Shown one piece after another: positions 1-9,421 of a DNA stretch of 64,000 nucleotides. The notes beneath the pieces were generated by a model that saw nothing but the letters and a program-made list of their open reading frames with translations, was not told the origin of the DNA and did no database searches. The stretch covers positions 62,001-126,000 of the forward strand of contig VMSX01000009.1 of the NCBI GenBank assembly GCA_013791905.1, given 5' to 3'. This DNA is from Rhodocyclaceae bacterium. GTDB lineage: Bacteria > Pseudomonadota > Gammaproteobacteria > Burkholderiales > Rhodocyclaceae. Numbering within the stretch: position 1 is the stretch's first letter; the number at the start of each line of letters is the position of its first letter. A program made the position numbers and the translations under genes.

Positions 1-1
1 T

Positions 2-151
2 GCACTGGGTCTCGGCGTCGTCACCAAGTTCCTCGAAGGCTGGTCGGGCGCGGTGATCGCGAAAATCGCCGTGCTGGTGTTCATCATCGTCTTCATCCAG
101 AAGCGTCCGCAGGGCCTGTTTGCCCTCAAGGGCCGGTTTGTAGAAAGCTGA
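2..151 (+). CDS. urtB: UrtB, urea ABC transporter permease (3' end only)
   Basis: Only the last 49 codons lie in the window; the gene begins upstream. The readable tail is hydrophobic and ends with IQKRPQGLFALKGRFVES before TGA, the typical end of the UrtB/LivH-type permease of the high-affinity urea transporter. The stop is one base upstream of the urtC start, so the two permease genes are co-transcribed and probably translationally coupled. Identification rests on this tail and on the urtC-urtD-urtE genes that follow; too little is visible to count membrane segments. Confidence 0.8.
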   Translation, partial: ALGLGVVTKFLEGWSGAVIAKIAVLVFIIVFIQKRPQGLFALKGRFVES

Positions 152-152
152 C

Positions 153-1262
153 ATGACCCGCACCCCATTCGTCATCCGCTTCTGCAACGCCACGCCAAAA
201 TCCGGCTGGATCGCCTTGGGGATCTTCGCCGCCATCGCCATGCTGTTGCTGCCGGCCTTGCATCTTGTCTTGCCGCCGGAGCATCCCTTGCATGTTTCGG
301 CCTATGTCATCACGCTGGGCGGCAAGATCATGTGCTACGCCATCGTCGCCGTGGCCATGGACCTGATCTGGGGCCACGCCGGCATTCTTTCGCTCGGCCA
401 CGGCCTGTTCTTCGCCCTTGGCGGCTACGTCTTCGGCATGTACCTGATGCGCCAGATCGGCCGCGACGGCTCATATCAATCCGATCTGCCCGACTTCATG
501 GTCTTCCTCGACTGGAAGGAACTACCCTGGTACTGGGCGGGTTCGGACTCCTTCCTCTGGTCACTGGCGCTGGTCCTGATTGTGCCGGCGTTGATTGCCT
601 ATGTCTTCGGTTACTTCGCCTTTCGTTCGCGCATCAAGGGCGTGTATTTCTCGATCATCACCCAGGCGCTCACCTTTGCTGCGATGCTGCTGTTCTTCCG
701 CAACGAGACTGGCTTCGGCGGCAACAACGGCTTCACGGACTTCAAGCGCATCCTCGGCTATGGCGTTACCACACCGGAAATGCGCGTGACGCTGTTCGCC
801 CTCACCGCGCTGGTGTTGATGGCCACCCTGCTGCTTGGTCGCTATCTCGTCACCGCCAAGTTCGGCCGGGTGCTGGCGGCGATCCGCGACTCTGAATCAC
901 GCGTCATGTTCCTCGGCTACAACCCGCTGCATTACAAGCTCGCCATCTGGACGCTCTCGGCCATGCTGTGCGCCGTCGCCGGCGCGCTCTATGTGCCGCA
1001 GGTCGGCATCATCAACCCGGGCGAGATGTCGCCGGCCAACTCCATCGAGATTGCCATCTGGGTTGCCGTCGGCGGGCGCGGCACGCTGATCGGCCCGGTG
1101 ATCGGCGCCGCCATCGTCAACCTGTCGAAGAGCTACTTCACCATGGCCTTCCCGGAATACTGGCTGTTCTTCCTCGGCGCCCTGTTCGTCGGCGTGACCC
1201 TCTGGCTACCCGACGGCGTGGTCGGATTGTGGAAGCGCATTCAGGCGCGGAGAGTGGCATGA
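153..1262 (+). CDS. urtC: UrtC, urea ABC transporter permease
   Basis: A 369-residue inner-membrane permease of the LivM/UrtC type, the second membrane subunit of the ATP-driven urea importer. Hydrophobic segments run through the protein. The LivM-family stretch WGHAGILSLGHGLFFALGGY lies in the N-terminal third, and a conserved AIRDSESRVMFLGYN loop precedes the last segments, as expected for contact with the ATPases. It starts one base after the urtB stop and overlaps urtD by four bases (ATGA), so translation is coupled. Length is usual for the family. In other bacteria urt genes are induced by nitrogen limitation, but any promoter lies outside the window. Confidence 0.95.
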   Translation: MTRTPFVIRFCNATPKSGWIALGIFAAIAMLLLPALHLVLPPEHPLHVSAYVITLGGKIMCYAIVAVAMDLIWGHAGILSLGHGLFFALGGYVFGMYLMRQIGRDGSYQSDLPDFMVFLDWKELPWYWAGSDSFLWSLALVLIVPALIAYVFGYFAFRSRIKGVYFSIITQALTFAAMLLFFRNETGFGGNNGFTDFKRILGYGVTTPEMRVTLFALTALVLMATLLLGRYLVTAKFGRVLAAIRDSESRVMFLGYNPLHYKLAIWTLSAMLCAVAGALYVPQVGIINPGEMSPANSIEIAIWVAVGGRGTLIGPVIGAAIVNLSKSYFTMAFPEYWLFFLGALFVGVTLWLPDGVVGLWKRIQARRVA

Positions 1263-2098
1263 ACGCCGTCACCGAAAACCGCCATGACCAGGAGTGGCTG
1301 GGCGGCACCTCGATCGGCCACCTCAAACGGCATGGCGAGGTCGATCTCTCGCACCGGGTCATTCTCTATCTGGAGGACATCTCAGTCAGCTTCGACGGTT
1401 TCAAGGCGCTCAATAATCTCCATCTGACCATCGACGCCGGCGAGCTGCGCTGCATCATCGGCCCCAACGGTGCCGGCAAGACAACGATGATGGATGTCAT
1501 CACCGGCAAGACGCGATCTGACGCGGGGCGCTGCTTCTTCGGCCAGACGATCGACCTGAGCACGCTGAGCGAGGCCGAGATCGCCCATGCCGGCATTGGC
1601 CGCAAGTTCCAGAAGCCGACCATTTTCGAAAACCTCAGTGTCTTCGAGAACCTCGAACTGGCGCTGAAGACGGACAAGCGCGCCCGCGTGAGCCTGTTTG
1701 CCTGGCTCGGCGACGATCAGCGCGACAAGATCACCGACACGCTCAAGCAAATCCGCCTCGACAAAGGAGTCGGAGGGGCCGACCGTCCCGCCGGCCTGCT
1801 CTCGCATGGCCAGAAGCAGTGGCTGGAGATCGGCATGCTGCTGATGCAGGACCCCAAGCTGCTGTTGCTCGACGAGCCGGTGGCGGGCATGACCGACGAC
1901 GAAACCGAGCGTACCGCCGAGCTGTTCAAGTCGCTCGCCGGCAAGCACAGTCTGGTGGTGGTCGAGCACGACATGGCCTTCATCGAGCAGCTGGGCGGCA
2001 AGGTTACCGTGCTGCACGAGGGTGCGGTGCTGGCCGAGGGCGACCTGGCGACCGTGCAGAACGACGAGCGCGTCATCGAAGTGTATCTAGGCAGGTAG
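1259..2098 (+). CDS. urtD: UrtD, urea ABC transporter ATP-binding protein
   Basis: A 279-residue ABC ATPase, the first of two that energise the urea importer. Visible motifs are Walker A GPNGAGKT at residues 68-75, the signature LSHGQKQ in the form usual for UrtD, Walker B LLLLDEPVAGM and the switch histidine in VVVEHD. The start overlaps the urtC stop (ATGA). A roughly 40-residue N-terminal extension precedes the ABC fold, which is common in UrtD of proteobacteria. The gene ends five bases before urtE. Confidence 0.96.
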   Translation: MNAVTENRHDQEWLGGTSIGHLKRHGEVDLSHRVILYLEDISVSFDGFKALNNLHLTIDAGELRCIIGPNGAGKTTMMDVITGKTRSDAGRCFFGQTIDLSTLSEAEIAHAGIGRKFQKPTIFENLSVFENLELALKTDKRARVSLFAWLGDDQRDKITDTLKQIRLDKGVGGADRPAGLLSHGQKQWLEIGMLLMQDPKLLLLDEPVAGMTDDETERTAELFKSLAGKHSLVVVEHDMAFIEQLGGKVTVLHEGAVLAEGDLATVQNDERVIEVYLGR

Positions 2099-2103
2099 CC
2101 GTC

Positions 2104-2874
2104 ATGCTAGTCGTCGAAAATCTCAACCAGTACTACGGCGGCAGCCACATCCTGCGCGACCTCTCCTTCGATGCGCCGGTCGGTAAGGTGACCACGCTGC
2201 TCGGCCGCAACGGCGTTGGCAAGACCACCCTGCTCAAGTGCCTGATGGGCCTGGTGCCGGCGAAAACCGGCCGCGTCAGCTTCGAGGGAGCGGACATCAC
2301 CACCCGGCCCACCCATGCGCGCGTGCGCGCCGGCATCGGCTATGTGCCGCAGGGGCGCGAGATCTTTCCGCGCCTGACAGTGGAAGAAAACCTGCTGATG
2401 GGCATGGCCAGCCTCCCCGGCAACAGCAAACTGCCCGAGCGCATCTTCGAACTTTTCCCGGTGCTCAAGAGCATGCTCAAGCGGCGCGGCGGCGATCTCT
2501 CCGGCGGCCAGCAGCAGCAGCTGGCCATCGGCCGCGCACTGGCGCTGAATCCGCGCCTGCTGATCCTCGACGAACCGACGGAAGGCATCCAGCCTTCGAT
2601 CATCAAGGATATCGAGCGGGCGATCCGCGTCGTCGCCAGCAGCAAGCCCAAGCTCGCTGTCGCCAGCCAGCAGGGCGAGCGCCACGAAATCCGCGACGCC
2701 ATCCAGAAGGTTGCTGCGAGCGGGGAGGTCGCCATCCTGCTGGTCGAGCAGTACTACGACTTCGCCCGCGCGCTGGCCGATCAATACCTGGTGATGGAAC
2801 GCGGCGAAATCATCCAGCGTGGCGCCGGCGCGGACATGGAAAAGGATAAGGTCCGGGAACTGCTGGTCGTCTGA
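2104..2874 (+). CDS. urtE: UrtE, urea ABC transporter ATP-binding protein, with internal insertion
   Basis: The second ATPase of the urea importer, 256 residues. Walker A is GRNGVGKT at residues 34-41, the signature is LSGGQQQQ, Walker B is LLILDEPTEGIQ, and the switch histidine is replaced by glutamine in LLVEQYYDFA, as usual for LivF/UrtE proteins. UrtE is usually about 230 residues; the excess is a hydrophilic stretch near residues 179-203 (around SSKPKLAVASQQGERHE) between the D-loop helix and the ILLVEQ strand. It is in frame and the motifs on both sides are intact, so the protein is probably active. The stop overlaps the ureD start (TGATG), linking transporter and urease genes. Confidence 0.95.
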   Translation: MLVVENLNQYYGGSHILRDLSFDAPVGKVTTLLGRNGVGKTTLLKCLMGLVPAKTGRVSFEGADITTRPTHARVRAGIGYVPQGREIFPRLTVEENLLMGMASLPGNSKLPERIFELFPVLKSMLKRRGGDLSGGQQQQLAIGRALALNPRLLILDEPTEGIQPSIIKDIERAIRVVASSKPKLAVASQQGERHEIRDAIQKVAASGEVAILLVEQYYDFARALADQYLVMERGEIIQRGAGADMEKDKVRELLVV

Positions 2875-3761
2875 TGCGGGCGCACTTTCCGCACTATGAT
2901 GCGTCGATGCAAGCCGCCGAACCGCTTATCGCCCCCTGGCAAGCCTGCCTCGAGCTTGGCTTCGAGCGTCGCGCGGCCGGGACATTGCTGGCGCGACGCC
3001 AGCACAGCGGCCCGTTGCGGGTGCAGAAGTCACTGTATCCCGAAGGCCCGGAGCTGTGCCACGCCATCGTGCTGCACCCGCCGGCGGGTATTGCGGGTGG
3101 CGACCAGTTGCAGGTCGACGTCGCGGTCGGCAGCGCTGCCCAGGCCCTGCTCACCACGCCCGGCGCCGGCAAGTGGTATCGCTCGGCCGGCCCCGCGTAC
3201 CCGGGATCGGAGCAGATCGTGACCTTGAAAGTCGGCGCTGGCGGGACGGCGGAATGGCTACCGCAGGAGAACATCGTGTTTTCTGGTGCCATGGCGCACA
3301 TGAACACGGCAGTGGAGCTGGCGGAAGGTGCGCGCTTCATCGGTGTGGAAACTCTGTGTTTCGGCCGCCGCGCCAGCGGCGAAACTTTTGCGCGGGGCAG
3401 CCTGCGCCTGGCCACCGACATCCGCGTCGGCGGACAACTGCTCTGGCGCGAACGGGGCCGCATCGACGGCGGCTCGCCGCTGCTGCACTCGCCCATCGGG
3501 CTGGCGGGCTTCACCGTGTGCAGCACGGTCCTCGCCGCCGGCCTCGACGTGGCGGCGGAAACGCTTGCCGCCTGTCGCGCGGTTAGCGCGCCCGAAGCCG
3601 GCGCGCAGTCAGGGGTGAGTGCCATGCCGAACTTGTTCGTCGGCCGTTATCTCGGTCATTCGGCGGAAGCCGCGCGCGCCTGGTTCATCGAACTGTGGCA
3701 GCATTTGCGTCCGGCGCTGATCGGCCGCGCGGCGGCAGTGCCGAGAATTTGGAACACATAA
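2874..3761 (+). CDS. ureD: UreD, urease accessory protein
   Basis: UreD (295 residues) is the scaffold that docks UreF-UreG on apo-urease during nickel insertion. Family blocks are visible: GPLRVQKSLYPEG, CHAIVLHPPAGIAGGD and EWLPQENIVF. The start overlaps the urtE stop; an in-frame ATG twelve codons later (MQAAEPL) is an alternative and would fit a shorter N terminus. The codons just before EWLPQE (3228-3251) are an exact copy of the dispersed 24-bp repeat and encode KVGAGGTA. From memory of the family this spot has a similar V.AGA pattern, so the repeat may have replaced rather than lengthened the sequence. Confidence 0.93.
   Translation: MRAHFPHYDASMQAAEPLIAPWQACLELGFERRAAGTLLARRQHSGPLRVQKSLYPEGPELCHAIVLHPPAGIAGGDQLQVDVAVGSAAQALLTTPGAGKWYRSAGPAYPGSEQIVTLKVGAGGTAEWLPQENIVFSGAMAHMNTAVELAEGARFIGVETLCFGRRASGETFARGSLRLATDIRVGGQLLWRERGRIDGGSPLLHSPIGLAGFTVCSTVLAAGLDVAAETLAACRAVSAPEAGAQSGVSAMPNLFVGRYLGHSAEAARAWFIELWQHLRPALIGRAAAVPRIWNT
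3228..3251 (+). repeat. 24-bp dispersed repeat, copy A (exact core), inside ureD
   Basis: The core is read here as two halves, AAAGTCGGCGCT and GGCGGGACGGCG. It is in sense orientation, starts on a codon boundary and encodes KVGAGGTA. Reference copy for the family described in the findings. Confidence 0.9.
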
Positions 3762-3770
3762 GATAGGAAA

Positions 3771-3890
3771 AATGATGGCCCCCATCCCCCCATCCCCCTT
3801 CCCAAGGAAGGGGATGACCATGGTTCGCGGGCTTTGCCCGCTCCTGTTTATTGATTCGCCGCCTCCTTGGGGCGGCCCTGCGGAGGCGAC
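3771..3890 (+). repeat. Intergenic repeat mosaic between ureD and ureA, carrying the ureA ribosome binding site
   Basis: The 129-bp gap between ureD and ureA is filled by repeat sequence. First comes a C-rich block with a self-complementary CCCAAGGAAGGGG-like core and GGGCTTTGCCCGCTC, resembling the post-stop repeats at 56620, 57829 and 62690. Then comes CCTTGGGGCGGCCCTGCGGAGG, whose GGAGG lies about 5 bases before the ureA ATG. The same terminus precedes the genes at 21607 and 28810. The repeat therefore splits the urease operon while supplying the translation signal of its second part. Confidence 0.75.
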
Positions 3891-4193
3891 ATGGAACTAA
3901 CCCCCCGCGAGAAAGACAAGTTGCTGATCTTCACCGCCGCGCTGCTCGCCGAACGGCGCAAGGCGCGCGGCCTCAAGCTCAATTACCCGGAGGCGGTGGC
4001 CTTCATCACTGCCGGCATTCTCGAAGGCGCCCGCGACGGCCAGTCGGTCGCCGCACTCATGAGCCACGGCACGACGCTGCTGAAGCGCGACGAGGTGATG
4101 GATGGCGTGCCGGAGATGATCCCCGACATCCAGGTGGAAGCCACCTTTCCCGACGGCACCAAGCTTGTCACCGTACACAACCCCATCGTCTGA
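3891..4193 (+). CDS. ureA: UreA, urease gamma subunit
   Basis: A 100-residue gamma subunit, the usual length of the small separate subunit of bacterial three-chain urease. It begins [19 protein letters not shown] and contains [13 protein letters not shown] and the C-terminal [15 protein letters not shown], all characteristic of the family. With UreB and UreC it forms the nickel enzyme that hydrolyses urea to ammonia and carbamate in the cytoplasm. The start is fixed by GGAGG, which is part of the upstream repeat. A short membrane-protein gene lies between ureA and ureB. Confidence 0.97.
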   Translation: MELTPREKDKLLIFTAALLAERRKARGLKLNYPEAVAFITAGILEGARDGQSVAALMSHGTTLLKRDEVMDGVPEMIPDIQVEATFPDGTKLVTVHNPIV

Positions 4194-4208
4194 AAACAAG
4201 GAGTCATC

Positions 4209-4400
4209 ATGTCCCGTCTGCTGCCACTTGGCCTCACCCTGCTTGCCGGTCCGGCACTTGCCCATCCCGGCACTCACCAGGACGCCTGGATGTCCACCCT
4301 GCTGCACCTGCTGAGCGAGCCGGACCATCTCGCGCTGGCGTTGGTCGCTGGCGTGGTCGGCATTGCCGGCGCGCGTGCTCTGCGCCGCTGGTTGTCCTGA
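4209..4400 (+). CDS. Small HupE/UreJ-like membrane protein, 63 residues
   Basis: A short protein in the gap between ureA and ureB, preceded by AAGGAG. It has an N-terminal signal-like segment ([15 protein letters not shown]) followed by [10 protein letters not shown] and a second hydrophobic segment ([18 protein letters not shown]). The AHPG start after a signal peptide and the EPDHLALAL segment resemble the beginning of the HupE/UreJ nickel/cobalt permease family, but it is far shorter than the roughly 200 residues expected. I infer a small membrane protein linked to urease, possibly to nickel handling. It could also be a relic of ureJ that kept an open frame. Confidence 0.7.
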   Translation: MSRLLPLGLTLLAGPALAHPGTHQDAWMSTLLHLLSEPDHLALALVAGVVGIAGARALRRWLS

Positions 4401-4419
4401 ACCACGCGGAGCCGGCACC

Positions 4420-4724
4420 ATGATTCCAGGTGAACTGCGCATCGAGCCCGGCGAAATCGAGCTCAACGTCGGCCGCCGCACGACGACGCTGGTCGTGGCG
4501 AACACCGGTGACCGGCCGATCCAGGTCGGCTCCCACTACCATTTCTTCGAGACCAACGACGCGCTCGCCTTCGACCGCGCCCAGGCGCACGGCATGCGGC
4601 TCAACATCGCGGCCGGCACGGCGGTGCGCTTCGAACCCGGACAGACGCGCACCGTCGAACTGGTCGACTACGCCGGCGCGCGCAGGGTCTATGGCTTCCA
4701 GGGGAAAATCCAGGGGGCGCTCAA

Positions 4725-4728
<4 letters not shown>
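4420..4728 (+). CDS. ureB: UreB, urease beta subunit
   Basis: A 102-residue beta subunit, the usual length. It starts [16 protein letters not shown] and contains the family blocks [17 protein letters not shown] and [16 protein letters not shown]. It packs with UreA and UreC to form the trimeric urease and has no catalytic residues itself. It overlaps ureC by four bases (ATGA), so the two are translated together. Confidence 0.97.
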
Positions 4729-6425
<1,697 letters not shown>

Positions 6426-6427
6426 CC

Positions 6428-6931
6428 ATGCTGGTGATCGAGAAATTCGCCGCTCCGGAAGCCGTCGCCAGCGAGCGCCTGGAACTCGCTTTCGAGACGC
6501 GCTGCAAGAGCCGTCTGCGCACGCAACTCGCGAGCGGCGAGGACTGCGGCCTCTTCCTTGAGCGCGGTACGGTGCTGCGCGGCGGCGACAAGCTGCTGGC
6601 CAACGACGGGCGCATCGTCGCGGTGCTTGCCGCATCCGAGGCGCTGATGGAAGCCATGAGTGGCGATCCGCTGCTGCTCGCCAAAGCGGCCTACCATCTG
6701 GGTAACCGCCACGTCGCCGTCGAACTGAAGCCGGGCCGGTTGCGCTTCGCCGCCGACCATGTGCTCGGCGATATGGTGCGCGGCCTCGGGCTGAAGGTAA
6801 ATGAAGTCGCGGCGCCTTTCGAGCCTGAGAGCGGCGCTTATGGTCACGCCGGTGCCCATGGCGGACATGGCCACAGCGCTGACGGCGAGGGCCGCGGGCC
6901 ACGCATTCACGACCATTTTTCATACACATGA
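6428..6931 (+). CDS. ureE: UreE, urease nickel metallochaperone
   Basis: A 167-residue nickel carrier. After the N-terminal peptide-binding domain and the metal-binding domain ([15 protein letters not shown]) comes a histidine-rich tail, [17 protein letters not shown], ending near HDHF; such tails bind extra nickel. It starts two bases after the ureC stop and overlaps ureF by four bases. Length and domain order are typical. Confidence 0.95.
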   Translation: MLVIEKFAAPEAVASERLELAFETRCKSRLRTQLASGEDCGLFLERGTVLRGGDKLLANDGRIVAVLAASEALMEAMSGDPLLLAKAAYHLGNRHVAVELKPGRLRFAADHVLGDMVRGLGLKVNEVAAPFEPESGAYGHAGAHGGHGHSADGEGRGPRIHDHFSYT

Positions 6932-7605
6932 GCCTCGCGCTGACCCGCCTGCTGCAACTCGCCAGTCCCGCGCTGCCGGTCGGTGCCTATACCTATTCGC
7001 AGGGACTGGAGTGGGCGGTCGAGGCGGGCACGGTGCAGGGCGAGGCGACGGCGCTGACGTGGATCGGCGACCAGCTTGAATGGAATCTCGGCCGCTTCGA
7101 GACGCCGCTGCTGGCGAGCATGCTGGCCGCCTGGAAAGTCGGCGCTCACGAGACGGCGCTTGAGCTGGACGCACAGTATCTCGCCAGCCGCGAAAGCGCC
7201 GAACTGCGCGCCGAGACGGTGCAGATGGGTTATTCGCTGCGCCGCCTGCTGGACGAACTGCGCGATCTGCCCGACGAATTCATGGCGCAAATCGCCGTCC
7301 CGCCAGCGCCGACTTTTGCCTGGGTGTGGAGCGGGGTTGCCGCATGCTGGAACATCCCGCCAGCGGACGCAGTGACTGCCTGGCTGTGGAGCTGGGCCGA
7401 GAACCAGACGATGGCCGCGCTGAAATCCGTGCCGCTCGGCCAGGCGGCCGGCCAGCGCATCCTGCTGGAAATCGGTCGCCGCATTCCCGACGTCGCCGCG
7501 CACGCACTGACGCTCGGCGCCGACCAATATTCCAACTTCGCGCCGGGCTTTGCGATCGCCTGCTGCCGGCACGAAACCCAATACACGAGGTTATTCAGAT
7601 CATGA
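6928..7605 (+). CDS. ureF: UreF, urease accessory protein
   Basis: A 225-residue helical accessory protein that links UreD to the GTPase UreG. Family blocks include [20 protein letters not shown] at the N terminus and [18 protein letters not shown] near the C terminus. In the middle, codons 122-131 read [10 protein letters not shown], which is an exact antisense copy of the dispersed 24-bp repeat (7293-7316). The frame stays open. The repeat sits in the segment before [10 protein letters not shown], where related UreF proteins vary, so function is probably kept. Overlaps ureE and ureG by four bases each. Confidence 0.94.
   Translation: MSLALTRLLQLASPALPVGAYTYSQGLEWAVEAGTVQGEATALTWIGDQLEWNLGRFETPLLASMLAAWKVGAHETALELDAQYLASRESAELRAETVQMGYSLRRLLDELRDLPDEFMAQIAVPPAPTFAWVWSGVAACWNIPPADAVTAWLWSWAENQTMAALKSVPLGQAAGQRILLEIGRRIPDVAAHALTLGADQYSNFAPGFAIACCRHETQYTRLFRS
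7293..7316 (-). repeat. 24-bp dispersed repeat, copy B (exact core), inside ureF
   Basis: Reverse complement of the core, 24 of 24 matches. Antisense to the gene and read as AVPPAPTF. Confidence 0.9.
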
Positions 7606-8225
7606 ACATGAACACCGCAAAACAGGCGCTCAGGGTCGGCATTGGTGGGCCCGTCGGCTCCGGCAAGACGGCGCTGACGCTGGCCCTGTGCCAGGCATTG
7701 CGCGACAAATACAATATCGCCGTCGTCACCAACGACATCTACACGGAAGAAGACGCGCAGTTCCTGGTGCGCCACCAGGCGCTGGCGCCGGACCGCATCA
7801 TCGGCGTCGAGACCGGGGGTTGCCCGCACACGGCGATTCGCGAGGATGCCTCGATCAACCTCGAGGCGGTGGCGCGCCTCAGCGCACGGCATCCCGGCCT
7901 CGACATCATCTTCATCGAAAGTGGCGGTGACAACCTCGCGGCGACCTTCAGTCCGGAGCTCTCCGACCTGACGATCTACGTGATCGACGTGGCCGCGGGC
8001 GAAAAGATTCCGCGCAAGGGCGGTCCCGGCATCACCAAGTCTGACCTGCTGGTCATCAACAAGATCGACCTCGCGCCGCTGGTCGGCGCTTCGCTGGAAG
8101 TCATGGCGCATGACGCGAAGAAGATGCGCGGCGCGCGGCCATTCCTGTTCTCCAATCTCAAGACCGGGCAGGGGCTGCCAGAGATCATCCGCTGCATCGA
8201 GACGCAGGGACTGCTGGTCGTCTGA
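7602..8225 (+). CDS. ureG: UreG, urease maturation GTPase
   Basis: A 207-residue SIMIBI-class GTPase that delivers nickel to urease. The P-loop GPVGSGKT is at residues 16-23, the nickel-binding C-P-H motif is at residues 74-76, and the guanine-specifying NKID follows VINK. The C-terminal block [19 protein letters not shown] is typical. The ATG at 7602 overlaps the ureF stop; a second ATG two codons later is an alternative. A decayed copy of the 3' part of a ureG gene lies near 46532-46690. The gene converges on ribBA with only nine bases between. Confidence 0.97.
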   Translation: MNMNTAKQALRVGIGGPVGSGKTALTLALCQALRDKYNIAVVTNDIYTEEDAQFLVRHQALAPDRIIGVETGGCPHTAIREDASINLEAVARLSARHPGLDIIFIESGGDNLAATFSPELSDLTIYVIDVAAGEKIPRKGGPGITKSDLLVINKIDLAPLVGASLEVMAHDAKKMRGARPFLFSNLKTGQGLPEIIRCIETQGLLVV

Positions 8226-8234
8226 AGCTTGCTG

Positions 8235-9329
8235 TTAGGCTTCCTCGGGCGACAGGTAGCTGCACACTTCGAGGCCAAAGCCGGCCATGCTCGGCATCTT
8301 GCGCGGGCTGGCTAGCAGCTTCATCTTGCCGACGCCGAGTTCGCGCAGGATCTGCGCGCCGATGCCATAGAGGCGCGGGTCCCATTTCTGTCCCGGCTGC
8401 GCTTCGTCGGCATGCAGGGCGTCGAGCAGGTCGGCGCCGGTCTCGTTGCGATGCAGCAGCACGACCACGCCGCAATCGGCCTTGGCGATGGCCTGCATGG
8501 CCTGGTCGATGGTGAAGGTGTGGCGGTGGCTCTTGCAGTCGAGGAAATCGAGGACCGATACCGGTTCATGCACGCGCACCAAGGTTTCCTGCTCCGGGCG
8601 AATCGCGCCGCGCGTCAGGGTCAGATGCACGTCGCTGCTGGTCTGGTCGCGGAAGGCGCGCAGGCGGAAACTGCCGTGGGTACAGACGACTTCCTTGTCG
8701 GCCACGCATTCGACCAGCTTCTCGTTTTCCGAACGGTAGTGGATCAGGTCGAGAATGGTGCCGATCTTCAGGCCATGTTCTTTCGCGAACTCCAGCAGGT
8801 CTGGAAGGCGCGCCATCGTGCCGTCGTCCTTGAGGATCTCGCAGATCACGGCAGCCGGCTCGCAGCCTGCCATTTGCGCGAGGTCGCAGCCTGCCTCGGT
8901 GTGGCCGGCGCGCACCAGCACGCCGCCCTTTTGCGCCATCAGCGGAAAGATGTGGCCGGGCTGGACGATGTCGGTCGGCGTGGCATGTTTCGCCACCGCT
9001 GCCTGCACGGTGCGTGAACGGTCCTGCGCCGAAATGCCGGTAGTGACGCCCACGGCCGCTTCGATCGACATCGTGAAGGCGGTGCCGTGCTGCGCCTTGT
9101 TGTCGCGCACCATCAGGGGCAGGTCGAGCTGGAGGCAGCGGCTTTCGGTGAGCGTCAGGCAGATCAGACCCCGGCCGAACTTGGCCATGAAGTTGATCGC
9201 CTCGGGAGTCACATGTTCGGCCGCCAGGACGAGGTCGCCTTCATTCTCGCGATCCTCCTCATCGACGAGGATCACCATGCGGCCGGCGCGCATGTCGGCA
9301 ACGATTTCTTGTACGGGGCTGATGGTCAT
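8235..9329 (-). CDS. ribB: RibBA-type protein: DHBP synthase with degenerate GTP cyclohydrolase II domain
   Basis: 364 residues. The N-terminal half is 3,4-dihydroxy-2-butanone 4-phosphate synthase: the acidic metal-binding motif DEEDRENEGDL is at residues 23-33 and HTEAGCDL is present. It makes the four-carbon precursor of riboflavin from ribulose 5-phosphate. The C-terminal half resembles GTP cyclohydrolase II but lacks the zinc-binding cysteine cluster expected near the start of that domain, so it is probably inactive, as in many proteobacterial RibBA/RibBX proteins. A separate RibA must then exist elsewhere. No FMN riboswitch pattern is evident in the 90-bp leader. Confidence 0.92.
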   Translation of the reverse strand: MTISPVQEIVADMRAGRMVILVDEEDRENEGDLVLAAEHVTPEAINFMAKFGRGLICLTLTESRCLQLDLPLMVRDNKAQHGTAFTMSIEAAVGVTTGISAQDRSRTVQAAVAKHATPTDIVQPGHIFPLMAQKGGVLVRAGHTEAGCDLAQMAGCEPAAVICEILKDDGTMARLPDLLEFAKEHGLKIGTILDLIHYRSENEKLVECVADKEVVCTHGSFRLRAFRDQTSSDVHLTLTRGAIRPEQETLVRVHEPVSVLDFLDCKSHRHTFTIDQAMQAIAKADCGVVVLLHRNETGADLLDALHADEAQPGQKWDPRLYGIGAQILRELGVGKMKLLASPRKMPSMAGFGLEVCSYLSPEEA

Positions 9330-9421
9330 GAAGGCAGGTCTCTTGAACGGTTCTATTCCGCGGGGCCGCGCATTTTACGCCGGGTGGCGTGTAACGGATA
9401 GTCATCCCGCAATGCCCGCCA

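Noticed and set aside
9330-9421. FMN riboswitch before ribBA
   Set aside because: The leader is about 90 bases and lacks the conserved RFN helices that I could recognise; the region before ribE is also too short.
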